Shown here: piece by piece, positions 1-7,207 of the stretch
Layout: every line of letters starts with the position of its first letter
Position numbering within the stretch: the stretch's first letter is position 1
Source: an uncultured Bacteroidales bacterium
GTDB taxonomy: Bacteria > Bacteroidota > Bacteroidia > Bacteroidales > Bacteroidaceae
DNA: 38,362 nt
Reading direction: 5' to 3'
NCBI GenBank assembly: GCA_902789725.1
Contig: CADAPC010000035.1
Location: 1-38,362 of the forward strand
Translations under genes and position numbers: made by a program
The notes under the pieces: generated by a model
The model's database searches: none
What the model saw: the letters and a program-made list of their open reading frames with translations, nothing else
What the model was told of the DNA's origin: nothing

Positions 1-663
1 ACACTCCGCAAAAGAATGAGCCTTCCCTGCTGTGTCCCACATGGGGAAGAGCTTCGCTACACCTGTCTTGCTTTTCCTGTCCAAGATAAGCTGTTGCAGA
101 TTCTTTCCTCGCTCAGAGTTGCGCAAGGACTCTGAGAAGCAGTTCAATGCCTTCTGCAAAGTGTCGGCATCCCAGTCTAAGTCCAAATGATAGAGCGCCC
201 ACACACTTTGACAATGTGCTTTCAGGAATTCTTCACTCCTAAAGCGTTTTCGGTCACGCCAGTACTGGTCACATGCTTCAAAATCGCCAAACTCATCTTC
301 GAGGACACCTGTGATTCGACGTGAAGAAAGCGAATCGATGGTGAGTATAGTATGTCCATGACCTACGATGAGATCTCCCCGTCGGATGTTTCTTTGATTG
401 ATACTTATCCACACCTTGTTGCTGTCAAGACGTTCTTTCATGTACTTCAGCTCAAGTGTTTTCGGCAGATTGCTTTGTTCCATCACCATTCGCCCATTCA
501 CTATCGGAAGTGTGTCGCACTCTCCCTCTATAATATTATACACTTCCACGAAACCTTCCGTCCCCGTGGGGAAAATAATCTCGAGTATGTCTCGCGTCTG
601 AGCTGATGCAGTATGCAGACAAGACAACACGAAAACACACATAGAAACAAAAATCTTTCTCAT
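1..663 (-). CDS. TlpA-like thioredoxin-family lipoprotein or secreted protein, N-terminal part (runs off left edge)
   Basis: An open frame of 221 codons starts at the ATG at 663 and continues past base 1. The N-terminus is a signal peptide (MRKIFVSMCVFVLSC...) that could be lipid-modified at Cys15. The visible part is the family's variable N-terminal region; the thioredoxin domain with CxxC must lie outside the window. It is clearly paralogous to the next gene at 729-1796: shared stretches include FPTGTEGFVEV, ECDTLPIVNGR, DEFGDFEA, EFLKAH, WDADTLQ and LFPMWDTAGKAH. The spacer between the two is 65 bases, so this gene probably follows 729-1796 in one minus-strand transcript. By family it would be a periplasmic thiol-disulfide oxidoreductase, but the catalytic part is not seen here. 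Confidence 0.85.
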   Translation of the reverse strand, partial: MRKIFVSMCVFVLSCLHTASAQTRDILEIIFPTGTEGFVEVYNIIEGECDTLPIVNGRMVMEQSNLPKTLELKYMKERLDSNKVWISINQRNIRRGDLIVGHGHTILTIDSLSSRRITGVLEDEFGDFEACDQYWRDRKRFRSEEFLKAHCQSVWALYHLDLDWDADTLQKALNCFSESLRNSERGKNLQQLILDRKSKTGVAKLFPMWDTAGKAHSFAEC

Positions 664-728
664 ATTAACACATATTAAGTAACCGTTCAAATAAATTTTC
701 GGACAAAATTATCGTCAATTATTGGTAA

Positions 729-1796
729 TTATCGTTTTCGAGACGCCTTGGTGTCAAGAGCCAACAATTCGTTGAGCCTTTCTTTCGCATCGTCCAAGGG
801 TTTTCCACCTCCAAATTCCAACGAACTGTAAACCGTGTTCCCGTATCTGTCGAGAATGTAGAAGAAAGGAACGAAGCCATTATTGAAGAGAGGGGGACGT
901 GGTCGTCCTTCTGGGCTGCCATCGAACTTCGTGGAGAGGTTTGCCCATGTGCATTTCGGCAGTTCATCCACCGCTTTCAGCCAAGCGTCTCTGTCTTCGT
1001 CGATGGTCACACTGACAAATGCCACACGGTCACGACATTCTTCCTCGTATGCTATCAGTTCGGGTATCTCGGCACGACAGGGGCCGCACCAACTCGCCCA
1101 CAGGTTCAGCAGCATATACTCCTTCCCATTCAGACACTCCTCGAAAGTATGGGCTCTCCCTGCCGTGTCCCACATGGGGAAAAGCCTTGCCACCCCACCC
1201 CGCTCTTTGCGAGCCAAAATGAGTTGCTGCAGTTCTTGCCCTTTGTCTGAGTTGCGCAACGACGGGGAGAAACAATCCAGAGCCATCTGCAAGGTGTCGG
1301 CATCCCACGATTTCGACAAGAGGTGCAATGCCTGGACGCTTTCAGAATGGGCTTTCAGGAAGTCTTGACTCCGAAAATGTTGAGGGGCATTGAAGAACAC
1401 ATCGTTGGCTTCAAAATCGCCATACTCGTCTGCAATGCGTCCCACGGACACCTGAGGCGTAAGCGAATCGAATGTAACCTCCGTGCGGCCATACCCCAAT
1501 GGGATGCTTCCCCATCGTGCATGGGCGCCCTGCACCGCCAACCACACCTTGTCGTCGGCATCTCGTTCTTTCAGATACTTCAATGTGACTGTCACTGGCA
1601 GACTGTCTTTTTCCATCAGTAGCCGTCCATCCACTATCGGCAACGTGTCACATCGCTCTCCTTCCGCACCGAAAGTTACCTCCACGAAGCCTTCCGTGCC
1701 CGCGGGGAAATTGACTTCCAGCACATCTTGTGCCGGTTTTGTGTGCTGACACGATAATATGCCAAGACACAGGGCTACCATCAAAATCTTTCTCAT
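729..1796 (-). CDS. TlpA-like periplasmic thioredoxin-family lipoprotein
   Basis: 355 residues. The N-terminus MRKILMVALCLGILSC is a lipoprotein-type signal with the modified Cys at 16. Residues about 25-200 form the variable N-terminal region seen in Bacteroidetes TlpA/ResA-like proteins. The thioredoxin fold follows, with the active site WASWCGPC at 233-240 (Cys237 and Cys240). By family it reduces or rearranges disulfides in extracytoplasmic proteins; the partner is unknown. It lies between two other thioredoxin-like genes on the same strand, with gaps of 36 and 65 bases, so co-transcription is likely. The downstream neighbour is a close paralogue, indicating tandem duplication. The start is chosen because it gives a complete lipoprotein signal directly from the Met. 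Confidence 0.9.
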   Translation of the reverse strand: MRKILMVALCLGILSCQHTKPAQDVLEVNFPAGTEGFVEVTFGAEGERCDTLPIVDGRLLMEKDSLPVTVTLKYLKERDADDKVWLAVQGAHARWGSIPLGYGRTEVTFDSLTPQVSVGRIADEYGDFEANDVFFNAPQHFRSQDFLKAHSESVQALHLLSKSWDADTLQMALDCFSPSLRNSDKGQELQQLILARKERGGVARLFPMWDTAGRAHTFEECLNGKEYMLLNLWASWCGPCRAEIPELIAYEEECRDRVAFVSVTIDEDRDAWLKAVDELPKCTWANLSTKFDGSPEGRPRPPLFNNGFVPFFYILDRYGNTVYSSLEFGGGKPLDDAKERLNELLALDTKASRKR

Positions 1797-1832
1797 ATCG
1801 GTCTTATACTTTACAAAAAAATGTTCATAAAT

Positions 1833-2927
1833 CTAATTTTTTCCATCAAAGATTTCTGCTAATTTGGTGTACAATTCTTCTCCCATAAGGTCGCGCGCCA
1901 CAATCTTGCCTTGCGGGTTGATGAGCAGGTTGTCGGGGATGGCGTTGATTTTATACACCTTGGTGACCAGCGATTCCCATCCCTTCAGGTCAGAAAGATG
2001 CACCCACGGCATCTTCAGACTGGCGATGGCTTTCACCCACGGTTCCTTTTTCCCGTCCAACGAAACGCCAACGATGTCAAGTCCTTTTGTGTGGTATTTC
2101 TCGTATGCCGCCACCACATTGGGCATCTCTGCACGACAAGGTCCGCACCATGAGGCCCAGAAATCGACGAGCACCCAACGCCCTTTGCCAACGTACTCAC
2201 TGAGTTTGTGGGTGTTTCCCAACGTGTCCACCATCTCGAAGTCGGTGAACTGCTGACCGATGAAGGCTTTCTTCGCTGCCTTCTCGGCTGCTTTCTGCTC
2301 ATCTGTTCTGCCCGATGTCACGACAACTGTTGCCGTAGCCAGCCTCTTTAGCCACTCCGCATATTGTTTGACCTTTGGATGCTCGGCGTAAGCGGGTTTC
2401 TCTTCCAGCATGCGAAGCAATCCCTTTGACCCAAATGCTCTTTGACCTTCCACAATGAGTGCAGCAGGAAGCAGTGTTCCGCACTCATCCTCAAACATCT
2501 TCTTGGTCATTTTATCTCTATATTCTGGATAATAATTGCTCGGCACCCCCATGATTTCTTTATTATAGTAGGCAAGACGCTCGTTCAGCGGTGAGCCTTT
2601 CAGCGTGCTGTCGTTCATGTTGACAAGGATGGTCTTGCCGTCGTTGAAGAACAGGGTGTGCCAACTCTGCCAGTTGTCCTTGTCTAAGGTGATGGCAAAG
2701 ATGGCATCCTTATCTGCCACCCCTTTGAACACAAACTTGCCTTTGGCTACGACGGTGCTGTCCACCACCTTGGCATTGGAGGTCAACTTGTCTTCCAGAT
2801 AGACCGTCTTGCCGTTTTCTTTGCTGACACCCTTGACGGTGTACTTCACTTGCTGAGCCTTGGCAGACTCCTGTGCCTGTGCTGGCACAGCCAACAACAG
2901 AGCCAACAAAAAGAGTATCTTTTTCAT
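1833..2927 (-). CDS. TlpA-like thioredoxin-family protein with DUF4369-like N-terminus
   Basis: 364 residues. A cleavable signal peptide (MKKILFLLALLLAVPAQAQ) is followed by a beta-rich segment at about 25-110 resembling the DUF4369 domain (YTVKGVSKENGKTVYLED...), a helical linker, and a C-terminal AhpC/TlpA-like thioredoxin domain from about 220. The active site WASWCGPC is at 257-264, and the cis-Pro region reads NAIPDN near 328-333. Expected role: periplasmic thiol-disulfide exchange. It is the first gene of the thioredoxin cluster and has a good promoter upstream (2961-2991). It is more distant from the next two genes than they are from each other. Confidence 0.92.
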   Translation of the reverse strand: MKKILFLLALLLAVPAQAQESAKAQQVKYTVKGVSKENGKTVYLEDKLTSNAKVVDSTVVAKGKFVFKGVADKDAIFAITLDKDNWQSWHTLFFNDGKTILVNMNDSTLKGSPLNERLAYYNKEIMGVPSNYYPEYRDKMTKKMFEDECGTLLPAALIVEGQRAFGSKGLLRMLEEKPAYAEHPKVKQYAEWLKRLATATVVVTSGRTDEQKAAEKAAKKAFIGQQFTDFEMVDTLGNTHKLSEYVGKGRWVLVDFWASWCGPCRAEMPNVVAAYEKYHTKGLDIVGVSLDGKKEPWVKAIASLKMPWVHLSDLKGWESLVTKVYKINAIPDNLLINPQGKIVARDLMGEELYTKLAEIFDGKN

Positions 2928-2960
2928 TCTTTTGAGGTTTTAGGTTTGTCTTTTCGACTG

Positions 2961-2991
2961 CAAAAGTACGAAATCTGCTTTTTCCCGCAAA
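2961..2991 (-). promoter_or_regulatory. Bacteroidetes-type promoter for the thioredoxin cluster
   Basis: On the minus strand a TTTG box (complement of 2988-2991) lies 19 bases before TACTTTTG (complement of 2961-2968). This matches the Bacteroidetes pattern TTTG-N19/20-TAnnTTTG. It lies about 35 bases before the ATG at 2927. Confidence 0.65.
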
Positions 2992-3035
2992 GAATCGGAG
3001 TTGGCAATTTGTTGACTTTCTCTTGAAAACACAAA

Positions 3036-3066
3036 AAGGGGGTTTGCAAATAATTTGCAAACACCC
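3036..3066 (-). terminator. Rho-independent terminator of the 3098-4150 gene
   Basis: Arms at 3042-3051 and 3053-3062 are perfectly complementary (10 bp, one-base centre) and are extended outward by G/C pairs with mismatches. On the minus strand the hairpin is followed by CCCCCTTTTT. It starts about 30 bases after the stop codon at 3098. The core is also a near-perfect palindrome, so a role as an operator cannot be ruled out. Confidence 0.6.
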
Positions 3067-3097
3067 TGTAACTATTTCATTGTCAGAAAATCGTCCA

Positions 3098-4150
3098 TCA
3101 GAGCGAAAGAACGAACTCGTCCCAGTCTTTTCCTGTTCCTTCCTTGCCGAAAACTTTCTTGTAGAGCCGCTTTCGGATGCTGCTGATGGTGCTTTTGTCC
3201 TTGTTGAGCACCGTGGCTATCTCGGCTGGGGCGGTGCGAATCTTGAGCAGGAGGCAGAGTTGGTACTCGGTGGGAGAGAGATTGTAGAGTCCGTAGAGGC
3301 TACTGCCGAATCGGGGATAGACGACCTTCAGCCGTTGCTCCAGTTCTTTCCACTCCGAGGGCTTGATGTTATGGCCTTGCTCGATGTGGCGGCGCAGGGC
3401 GATGTAGTAGTCTGACTGGAAGAACTCGCTTTCCACCTGCCGCATGGCATCTGCCACCACCTCAGGACGCAGCGTGCGTTCCTCTTCTATCTCCGCCAGT
3501 TTGCGTTCCACCTCGCGTTTCCGTTTCCGCAGGCGATAGACATAGACCGCCACTCCGACTGCCACGATGCCCATTGTTATAATAATGTATAGGAACAGGC
3601 GGTTTTCGGTCTTCAGTTTCCGCTCGGTGGTGGAAAGGACGAAGTGCTTGACAGGGGCATCGCCATCGTGGGGATATTTCTTCACCAAGTCGCGAATCTC
3701 CTGCTTGCGCTCTTCGGTCATGGTGGTGGAGCGCACCATGAGTTCCTGATAGCCTCGGAAGGTGGAAATGAAGGTGGAGTCGTTGACCACCTTCAGGGGC
3801 ATGGAGCGCCCGCTCTCTGTGTAGGTCTTGCCGTCCCAATGGTAGCGTCCCATCTCGTGGGCGATAATCATCATGTCGTCGCCCACAGAGTGGAGTTGCA
3901 CGGTGTAGTAGGTACTGTCGGGGTCGTAAATCTTGCAGCGCGTATAGCCTGTGTAGATGGAGGGTGTCACCTTGCCGTCGGGGGCGGTCTCACTCTTCAT
4001 CATCCACACGCCGACAAGGGAAAAGTCCTGCTTGTCGGCATGGCACATCAACGGCACAAGCATCATCCAAAATAGCTGGAGGACAGCAGAAGGAGAGTTG
4101 CTGTAAGGGAGCAGGAATGCCTTGAATGATGTGAGAAAAAAGTGCTTCAT
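3098..4150 (-). CDS. Membrane-anchored regulator-like protein: lipocalin-like domain, one TM segment, C-terminal helix-turn-helix
   Basis: 350 residues. An N-terminal hydrophobic leader (about 1-37) is followed by an extracytoplasmic region at 40-145 that reads like a small lipocalin-type beta-barrel (LVGVWMMKSETAPDGK, ... NDSTFISTFRGYQELMVR). A transmembrane helix lies at about 185-205, then a basic, Glu-rich coiled stretch at 206-230. The C-terminus (291-350, LSPTEYQLCLLLKIRTAPAEIA, then STISSIRKRLYKKVFG) resembles a LuxR-type DNA-binding helix-turn-helix. The layout implies a one-protein sensor with an outside binding domain and a cytoplasmic DNA-binding tail. The beta domain resembles parts of the secreted protein at 34785-35645. 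Start chosen: the ATG at 4150. The ATG at codon 29 or 30 would remove most of the leader. The target is unknown. Confidence 0.75.
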   Translation of the reverse strand: MKHFFLTSFKAFLLPYSNSPSAVLQLFWMMLVPLMCHADKQDFSLVGVWMMKSETAPDGKVTPSIYTGYTRCKIYDPDSTYYTVQLHSVGDDMMIIAHEMGRYHWDGKTYTESGRSMPLKVVNDSTFISTFRGYQELMVRSTTMTEERKQEIRDLVKKYPHDGDAPVKHFVLSTTERKLKTENRLFLYIIITMGIVAVGVAVYVYRLRKRKREVERKLAEIEEERTLRPEVVADAMRQVESEFFQSDYYIALRRHIEQGHNIKPSEWKELEQRLKVVYPRFGSSLYGLYNLSPTEYQLCLLLKIRTAPAEIATVLNKDKSTISSIRKRLYKKVFGKEGTGKDWDEFVLSL

Positions 4151-4325
4151 CGAGGTCTGTTTTTGCTGAATCCCGTTGACACAAAAGTCAATTTAAGCTG
4201 AAAGAATTATCTGTAAAGAGAAGAAAACCTGGAATCCATTGAGTCAGGAGGGCAAGAACGAAATTGTGAAAGCTTTTTACTTGCCGAGGGCTTGCTTGGA
4301 GCGGACTTGTGTACTTCGTTTGGCA

Positions 4326-4580
4326 TCACTTCACCTGCACAATGCGGTAGCTGTCGATGGTGCGGCGGTCCTGACTGATGTTCATGCCCACCGCCCAGAC
4401 GGGGCGCACATCGGAGGCGAAGCGAAGCGGACGGCTGAGGAAGAAATACTTTGCCTCAGTTTTCACCATCTTCCAGACATACTCAGTCTTATCAACATAC
4501 ACCGCCTGGCGTTCGCGTATCCAGTCGAACTCCTGCACGCCAACGGCATAACCACTCTCTTGCCTTGTTTGCTCTGCCAT
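4326..4580 (-). pseudogene. Internally deleted ATPase/PD-(D/E)XK nuclease-family gene (N- and C-terminal ends fused in frame)
   Basis: 84 codons. Residues 1-52 resemble the start of Bacteroidetes 'AAA-ATPase-like' proteins (PF09820 type: GVQEFDWIRERQAVYVDKTE, then YFFLSRPLRF). The expected continuation into the Walker A region (FGKS...) is absent. Instead the frame passes directly into the last 32 residues of the family (RFASDVRPVWAVGMNISQDR...), identical to the C-terminus of the gene at 38069-38362. The 3' 99 bases match that gene with three mismatches. The join lies at about 4415-4430, where CGCTTCG could have served as microhomology. The ATPase core and nuclease motifs are lost, so this is almost certainly a remnant. 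A TAAATTTG -7-like box remains upstream (complement of 4616-4623). Confidence 0.8.
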
Positions 4581-4732
4581 ATATCTCTATCGGGTTATTT
4601 ATTACTATGATGGTGCAAATTTATATAAAATTTTCGAGATTCCACGCTTCTTATCATAAAAAACGAAAAAAAGATGAGAAAGTAAGCAAGACTTACCCCG
4701 CCGTTCAGTCGCTTAAAACCTCGCTCTTTCAG

Positions 4733-4765
4733 ATGCGAGGTACATGCGAGGTACATGCGAGGTAC
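4733..4765. repeat. Three perfect tandem 11-bp repeats (ATGCGAGGTAC)
   Basis: Copies occupy 4733-4743, 4744-4754 and 4755-4765 without a mismatch. A partial inverted copy (ACCTCGC) lies just upstream at about 4717-4724. The 11-bp period is close to one helical turn, as expected for stacked protein-binding sites on one DNA face. The array ends about 114 bases before the -33 box of the gene at 4936. Confidence 0.85.
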
Positions 4766-4878
4766 TATAGCGGTAAATGATCGGACGGAACGTTCACCTG
4801 TTTTCCACAAGATTTCAGTGGCCAAAAATAATTTTCAGCCAATAACTCTATATCATCAAAAGGAAAAAGGTCAATTTA

Positions 4879-4910
4879 TTTGGTGGTGATTAAATAAATG
4901 TATAATTTTG
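4879..4910 (+). promoter_or_regulatory. Bacteroidetes-type promoter of the kinase-like gene
   Basis: TTTG at 4879-4882 and TAATTTTG at 4903-4910 are separated by 20 bases, a good match to the TTTG-N19/20-TAnnTTTG pattern. The start codon at 4936 lies 25 bases downstream. Confidence 0.7.
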
Positions 4911-4935
4911 CAACCAAATAGACCTTTTAATTGAT

Positions 4936-6447
4936 ATGAAAATGAAAAAGAGATTATGTATTTTGTTTTTGAGTATGCTCTTCATTTGTGCCTTTTCTGT
5001 TGCACAAGGAGCAACGAAGAATGATTTTGAACAGAAAGCCGAAGCTGCAAAGGAAAGGGGCGAGAACACGACAGCTCGTTACCTCTACATTCGTGCTTAC
5101 GAAGACTACGTGAACAAGGGTAGCTTGAGGCAAGGGGTGGAATGTGGTGTGAAGGCAAGCGGAATGTATTATAATAAGGAAAACCTGTACAAGGAGGCTT
5201 TTGACCTGTTGCGACGCATTGAAGCCAGCATCGACGCAAATGCCAAGGGGGGCGAGCAGGCGGCTTTGCGCTACCTGACGACCAAGGAGCGATTTCAGAT
5301 GTACATGAAGATGCGCCGAAGCGCCAGTGCGCAAGAGCAGATAGACAACATGGAGAAGTATGCCAATGCATCGGGCGATGAAAGTGTGAAAAACGATTTG
5401 CTCTACACGAAGACCATCTTCTATTACACTTTTGGACAGAACGAAAAAGGTAACGCTACCTTCAAGCAGATGGCCAGCAAGCTGACGGCTTCGAAGGAAT
5501 ATGACAAAGTGGATGAGGCTTACAAGACGCTCATCGCCAATGGGCGCAGGAGCAACAACGCTACGTTGGTGGCTGAAAGTTATAAGACTTACATTGCTTG
5601 GAAAGATTCGGTGGCTGAGCTGAAGGTGGCTGACGAACGCAATGCGCTGAAAAAGCAGATTGCTGACCATGAGGCCACCATTGCCGACAAGGACAGTTCG
5701 CTCACTGCCCGCCAGGCGGTGATTGTGGGCCTGAGCATTCTGGCTGTGGTGCTGGCAGCTGCACTGGTGTTGGGTGCTATTGTGCTGATGCGCTACATCT
5801 TCCAAAATCGCAAGCAGAAGAAAACCATCAAGTTGCTGAATGACAACAATGCGCTGAAGGCAAAATTCATCAGCAACATATCTGCGCAGATGGAACCCTC
5901 GCTGAGAAAACTGGACAATAGCGCCCCAGAAGTGAAAGCTCTGCTTGATTTTTCCGACCATATACAGACACTCTCTGCGCTGGAGAACACTGACGGCACC
6001 CAGGTGGAGAAAGAGGACACGCAGGTGGGCACGTTCTGTGAAGAGTTGATGGCTCAGGTGCGGGGTAAAGAGAAGAGTGGGGTGGCTCTGAAGGTGGATG
6101 CGCCGAAAATGGTGGTGAAGCTGAACAGGGAATACGTCTCTCACATCTTGTTGCATTTGCTCAACAATGCTGCCATCTATACGCCCACGGGTGGACACAT
6201 CACACTTGAGTACAAAAAGCGTGGTGCCCACAAGCACCAGTTCATTGTGTCCGACACGGGTTGTGGCATTCCAGAGGAGAAGCGTGAGGACATCTTCAAG
6301 CCTTTCCTCGAAATTCGTGACTTGGCCATGGGCGACGGACTTGGTTTGCCCATCTGCAAGCAAATGGCCATGAAGATGAATGGAGACCTTGAGGTGGACC
6401 CTGCCTTCACGAAGGGAACTCGCTTTGTGCTGAGTCTGCATGATTAA
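4936..6447 (+). CDS. Membrane histidine-kinase-like protein lacking the phosphoacceptor His
   Basis: 503 residues. Signal peptide at 1-25 (ends SVAQG). Residues 28-215 form an all-helical, TPR-like periplasmic sensor, and a coiled stretch follows at 222-258. A TM helix lies at about 262-288 (VIVGLSILAVVLAAALVLGA). The cytoplasmic part has a dimerisation-like segment where the usual FISNISHELRTPL reads FISNISAQMEPSL (311-323), so Ala317 replaces the phosphorylated His. The ATP-binding domain is otherwise well kept: N-box NN at 410-411, G1 DTGCGIP at 440-446, FKPF at 454-457 and G2 GDGLGL at 467-472. It may bind ATP and act as a pseudokinase, a phosphatase or a partner of another kinase. No response regulator is adjacent. 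A promoter and an 11-bp repeat array lie upstream. Confidence 0.88.
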   Translation: MKMKKRLCILFLSMLFICAFSVAQGATKNDFEQKAEAAKERGENTTARYLYIRAYEDYVNKGSLRQGVECGVKASGMYYNKENLYKEAFDLLRRIEASIDANAKGGEQAALRYLTTKERFQMYMKMRRSASAQEQIDNMEKYANASGDESVKNDLLYTKTIFYYTFGQNEKGNATFKQMASKLTASKEYDKVDEAYKTLIANGRRSNNATLVAESYKTYIAWKDSVAELKVADERNALKKQIADHEATIADKDSSLTARQAVIVGLSILAVVLAAALVLGAIVLMRYIFQNRKQKKTIKLLNDNNALKAKFISNISAQMEPSLRKLDNSAPEVKALLDFSDHIQTLSALENTDGTQVEKEDTQVGTFCEELMAQVRGKEKSGVALKVDAPKMVVKLNREYVSHILLHLLNNAAIYTPTGGHITLEYKKRGAHKHQFIVSDTGCGIPEEKREDIFKPFLEIRDLAMGDGLGLPICKQMAMKMNGDLEVDPAFTKGTRFVLSLHD

Positions 6448-6556
6448 ATTAACTCCCTCAATGCGTGGGAAGGAAAAATAGATAAAAATAGAATATTATT
6501 TTTGAACACAGATTGAACTAAAGGTGCTGTGGGACATAAATAATTAGGAATTAAAT

Positions 6557-7207
6557 ATGAAAAATCTGAAACAGGGGATGTTCACCGCCATCCTGCCTCT
6601 TCTTTGCGGTGCATGCGTTTTCATGGGGTGCGTGGTGCCCGATGCCATTTTGGAGATTCGCTATTACGGGACATACAATTTTGTGGGGGCACGCATTGAT
6701 GGTTACGAAGAGCCTACGGCTCTCATGACCCGTGAGGCTGCCGATAGTCTGCGTGCCGTGAGCGATGACGTGATGGCTCAGGGGTACCGACTGAAAATTT
6801 ATGATGCTTATCGTCCACAAAAGGGGGTTGACCACTTTGTGCGTTGGGCCACGGAGGTGAAGGACACGTTGATGAAGGCTTATTTCTATCCCGATCTGGA
6901 CAAGAGTGTACTGTTTGAACAGGAGTACATTTATGAGAAAAGCGGACATACGCGTGGTTCTACGGTTGACCTCACCCTCTTTGACATGAACTCAGAGAAG
7001 GAACTGGACATGGGCGGAACATTCGACTGGTTCGGTCCGGAGAGTCATCCCGACTTCTGTGGCAATCCTGAAACGGGGGAATATACGGGCGACAACTCCA
7101 AGTCTCCAACTGGTCGCTCCATCACTCCAGAGCAGTTTGCCAACCGTATGATTGAACCTTTCCCCAACACTTACTTTACCTTCCCCGTAAGGCAGTTGAA
7201 CCGCTAA
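6557..7207 (+). CDS. VanX/DdpX-family D-Ala-D-Ala dipeptidase with the EWWH catalytic segment deleted
   Basis: 216 residues of the peptidase M15D (VanX) family, which hydrolyses D-alanyl-D-alanine. A lipoprotein-like leader ends near Cys20 or Cys25. Kept features are the substrate-binding Arg in DAYRP (Arg86) and two zinc ligands in SGHTRGSTVDLTL (His131, Asp138). In VanX the sequence after the QNRR/NRM helix continues for about 24 residues through EWWH, which supplies the catalytic Glu and third zinc His, into DEPYPNSYFDFPV. Here it jumps from ANRMI (195-199) straight to EPFPNTYFTFPV (200-211). The missing block contains exactly the catalytic Glu and His, so activity is unlikely unless this is an assembly error. 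It ends 4 bases into the convergent gene and has its own terminator at 7245. Confidence 0.85.
   Translation: MKNLKQGMFTAILPLLCGACVFMGCVVPDAILEIRYYGTYNFVGARIDGYEEPTALMTREAADSLRAVSDDVMAQGYRLKIYDAYRPQKGVDHFVRWATEVKDTLMKAYFYPDLDKSVLFEQEYIYEKSGHTRGSTVDLTLFDMNSEKELDMGGTFDWFGPESHPDFCGNPETGEYTGDNSKSPTGRSITPEQFANRMIEPFPNTYFTFPVRQLNR

Larger units (their letters stand above)
4581..4935. other. 355-base intergenic region between divergent genes
   Basis: No convincing gene. The left part is AT-rich, with a -7-like box facing the minus-strand remnant. The middle holds a perfect triple 11-bp repeat (4733-4765). About 8 bases after it come TAAATGATCG (4774-4783) and AACGT (4789-4793), both also present beside the repeat array upstream of 20101. 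The right part carries the promoter of the kinase-like gene at 4936. Confidence 0.7.

Noticed and set aside
4733..4765. CRISPR array
   Set aside because: The units are 11 bp with no spacers and no cas genes are present.
4595..4825. Short minus-strand frame with a hydrophobic stretch near the triple repeat
   Set aside because: It spans the repeat array and AT-rich promoter DNA, with no start signal or homology.
4954..6441. Long open frame on the minus strand opposite the kinase-like gene (495 codons)
   Set aside because: It is the complement of a well-supported kinase-domain gene, has no recognisable motif and is rich in His, Leu and Val as expected from antisense reading.
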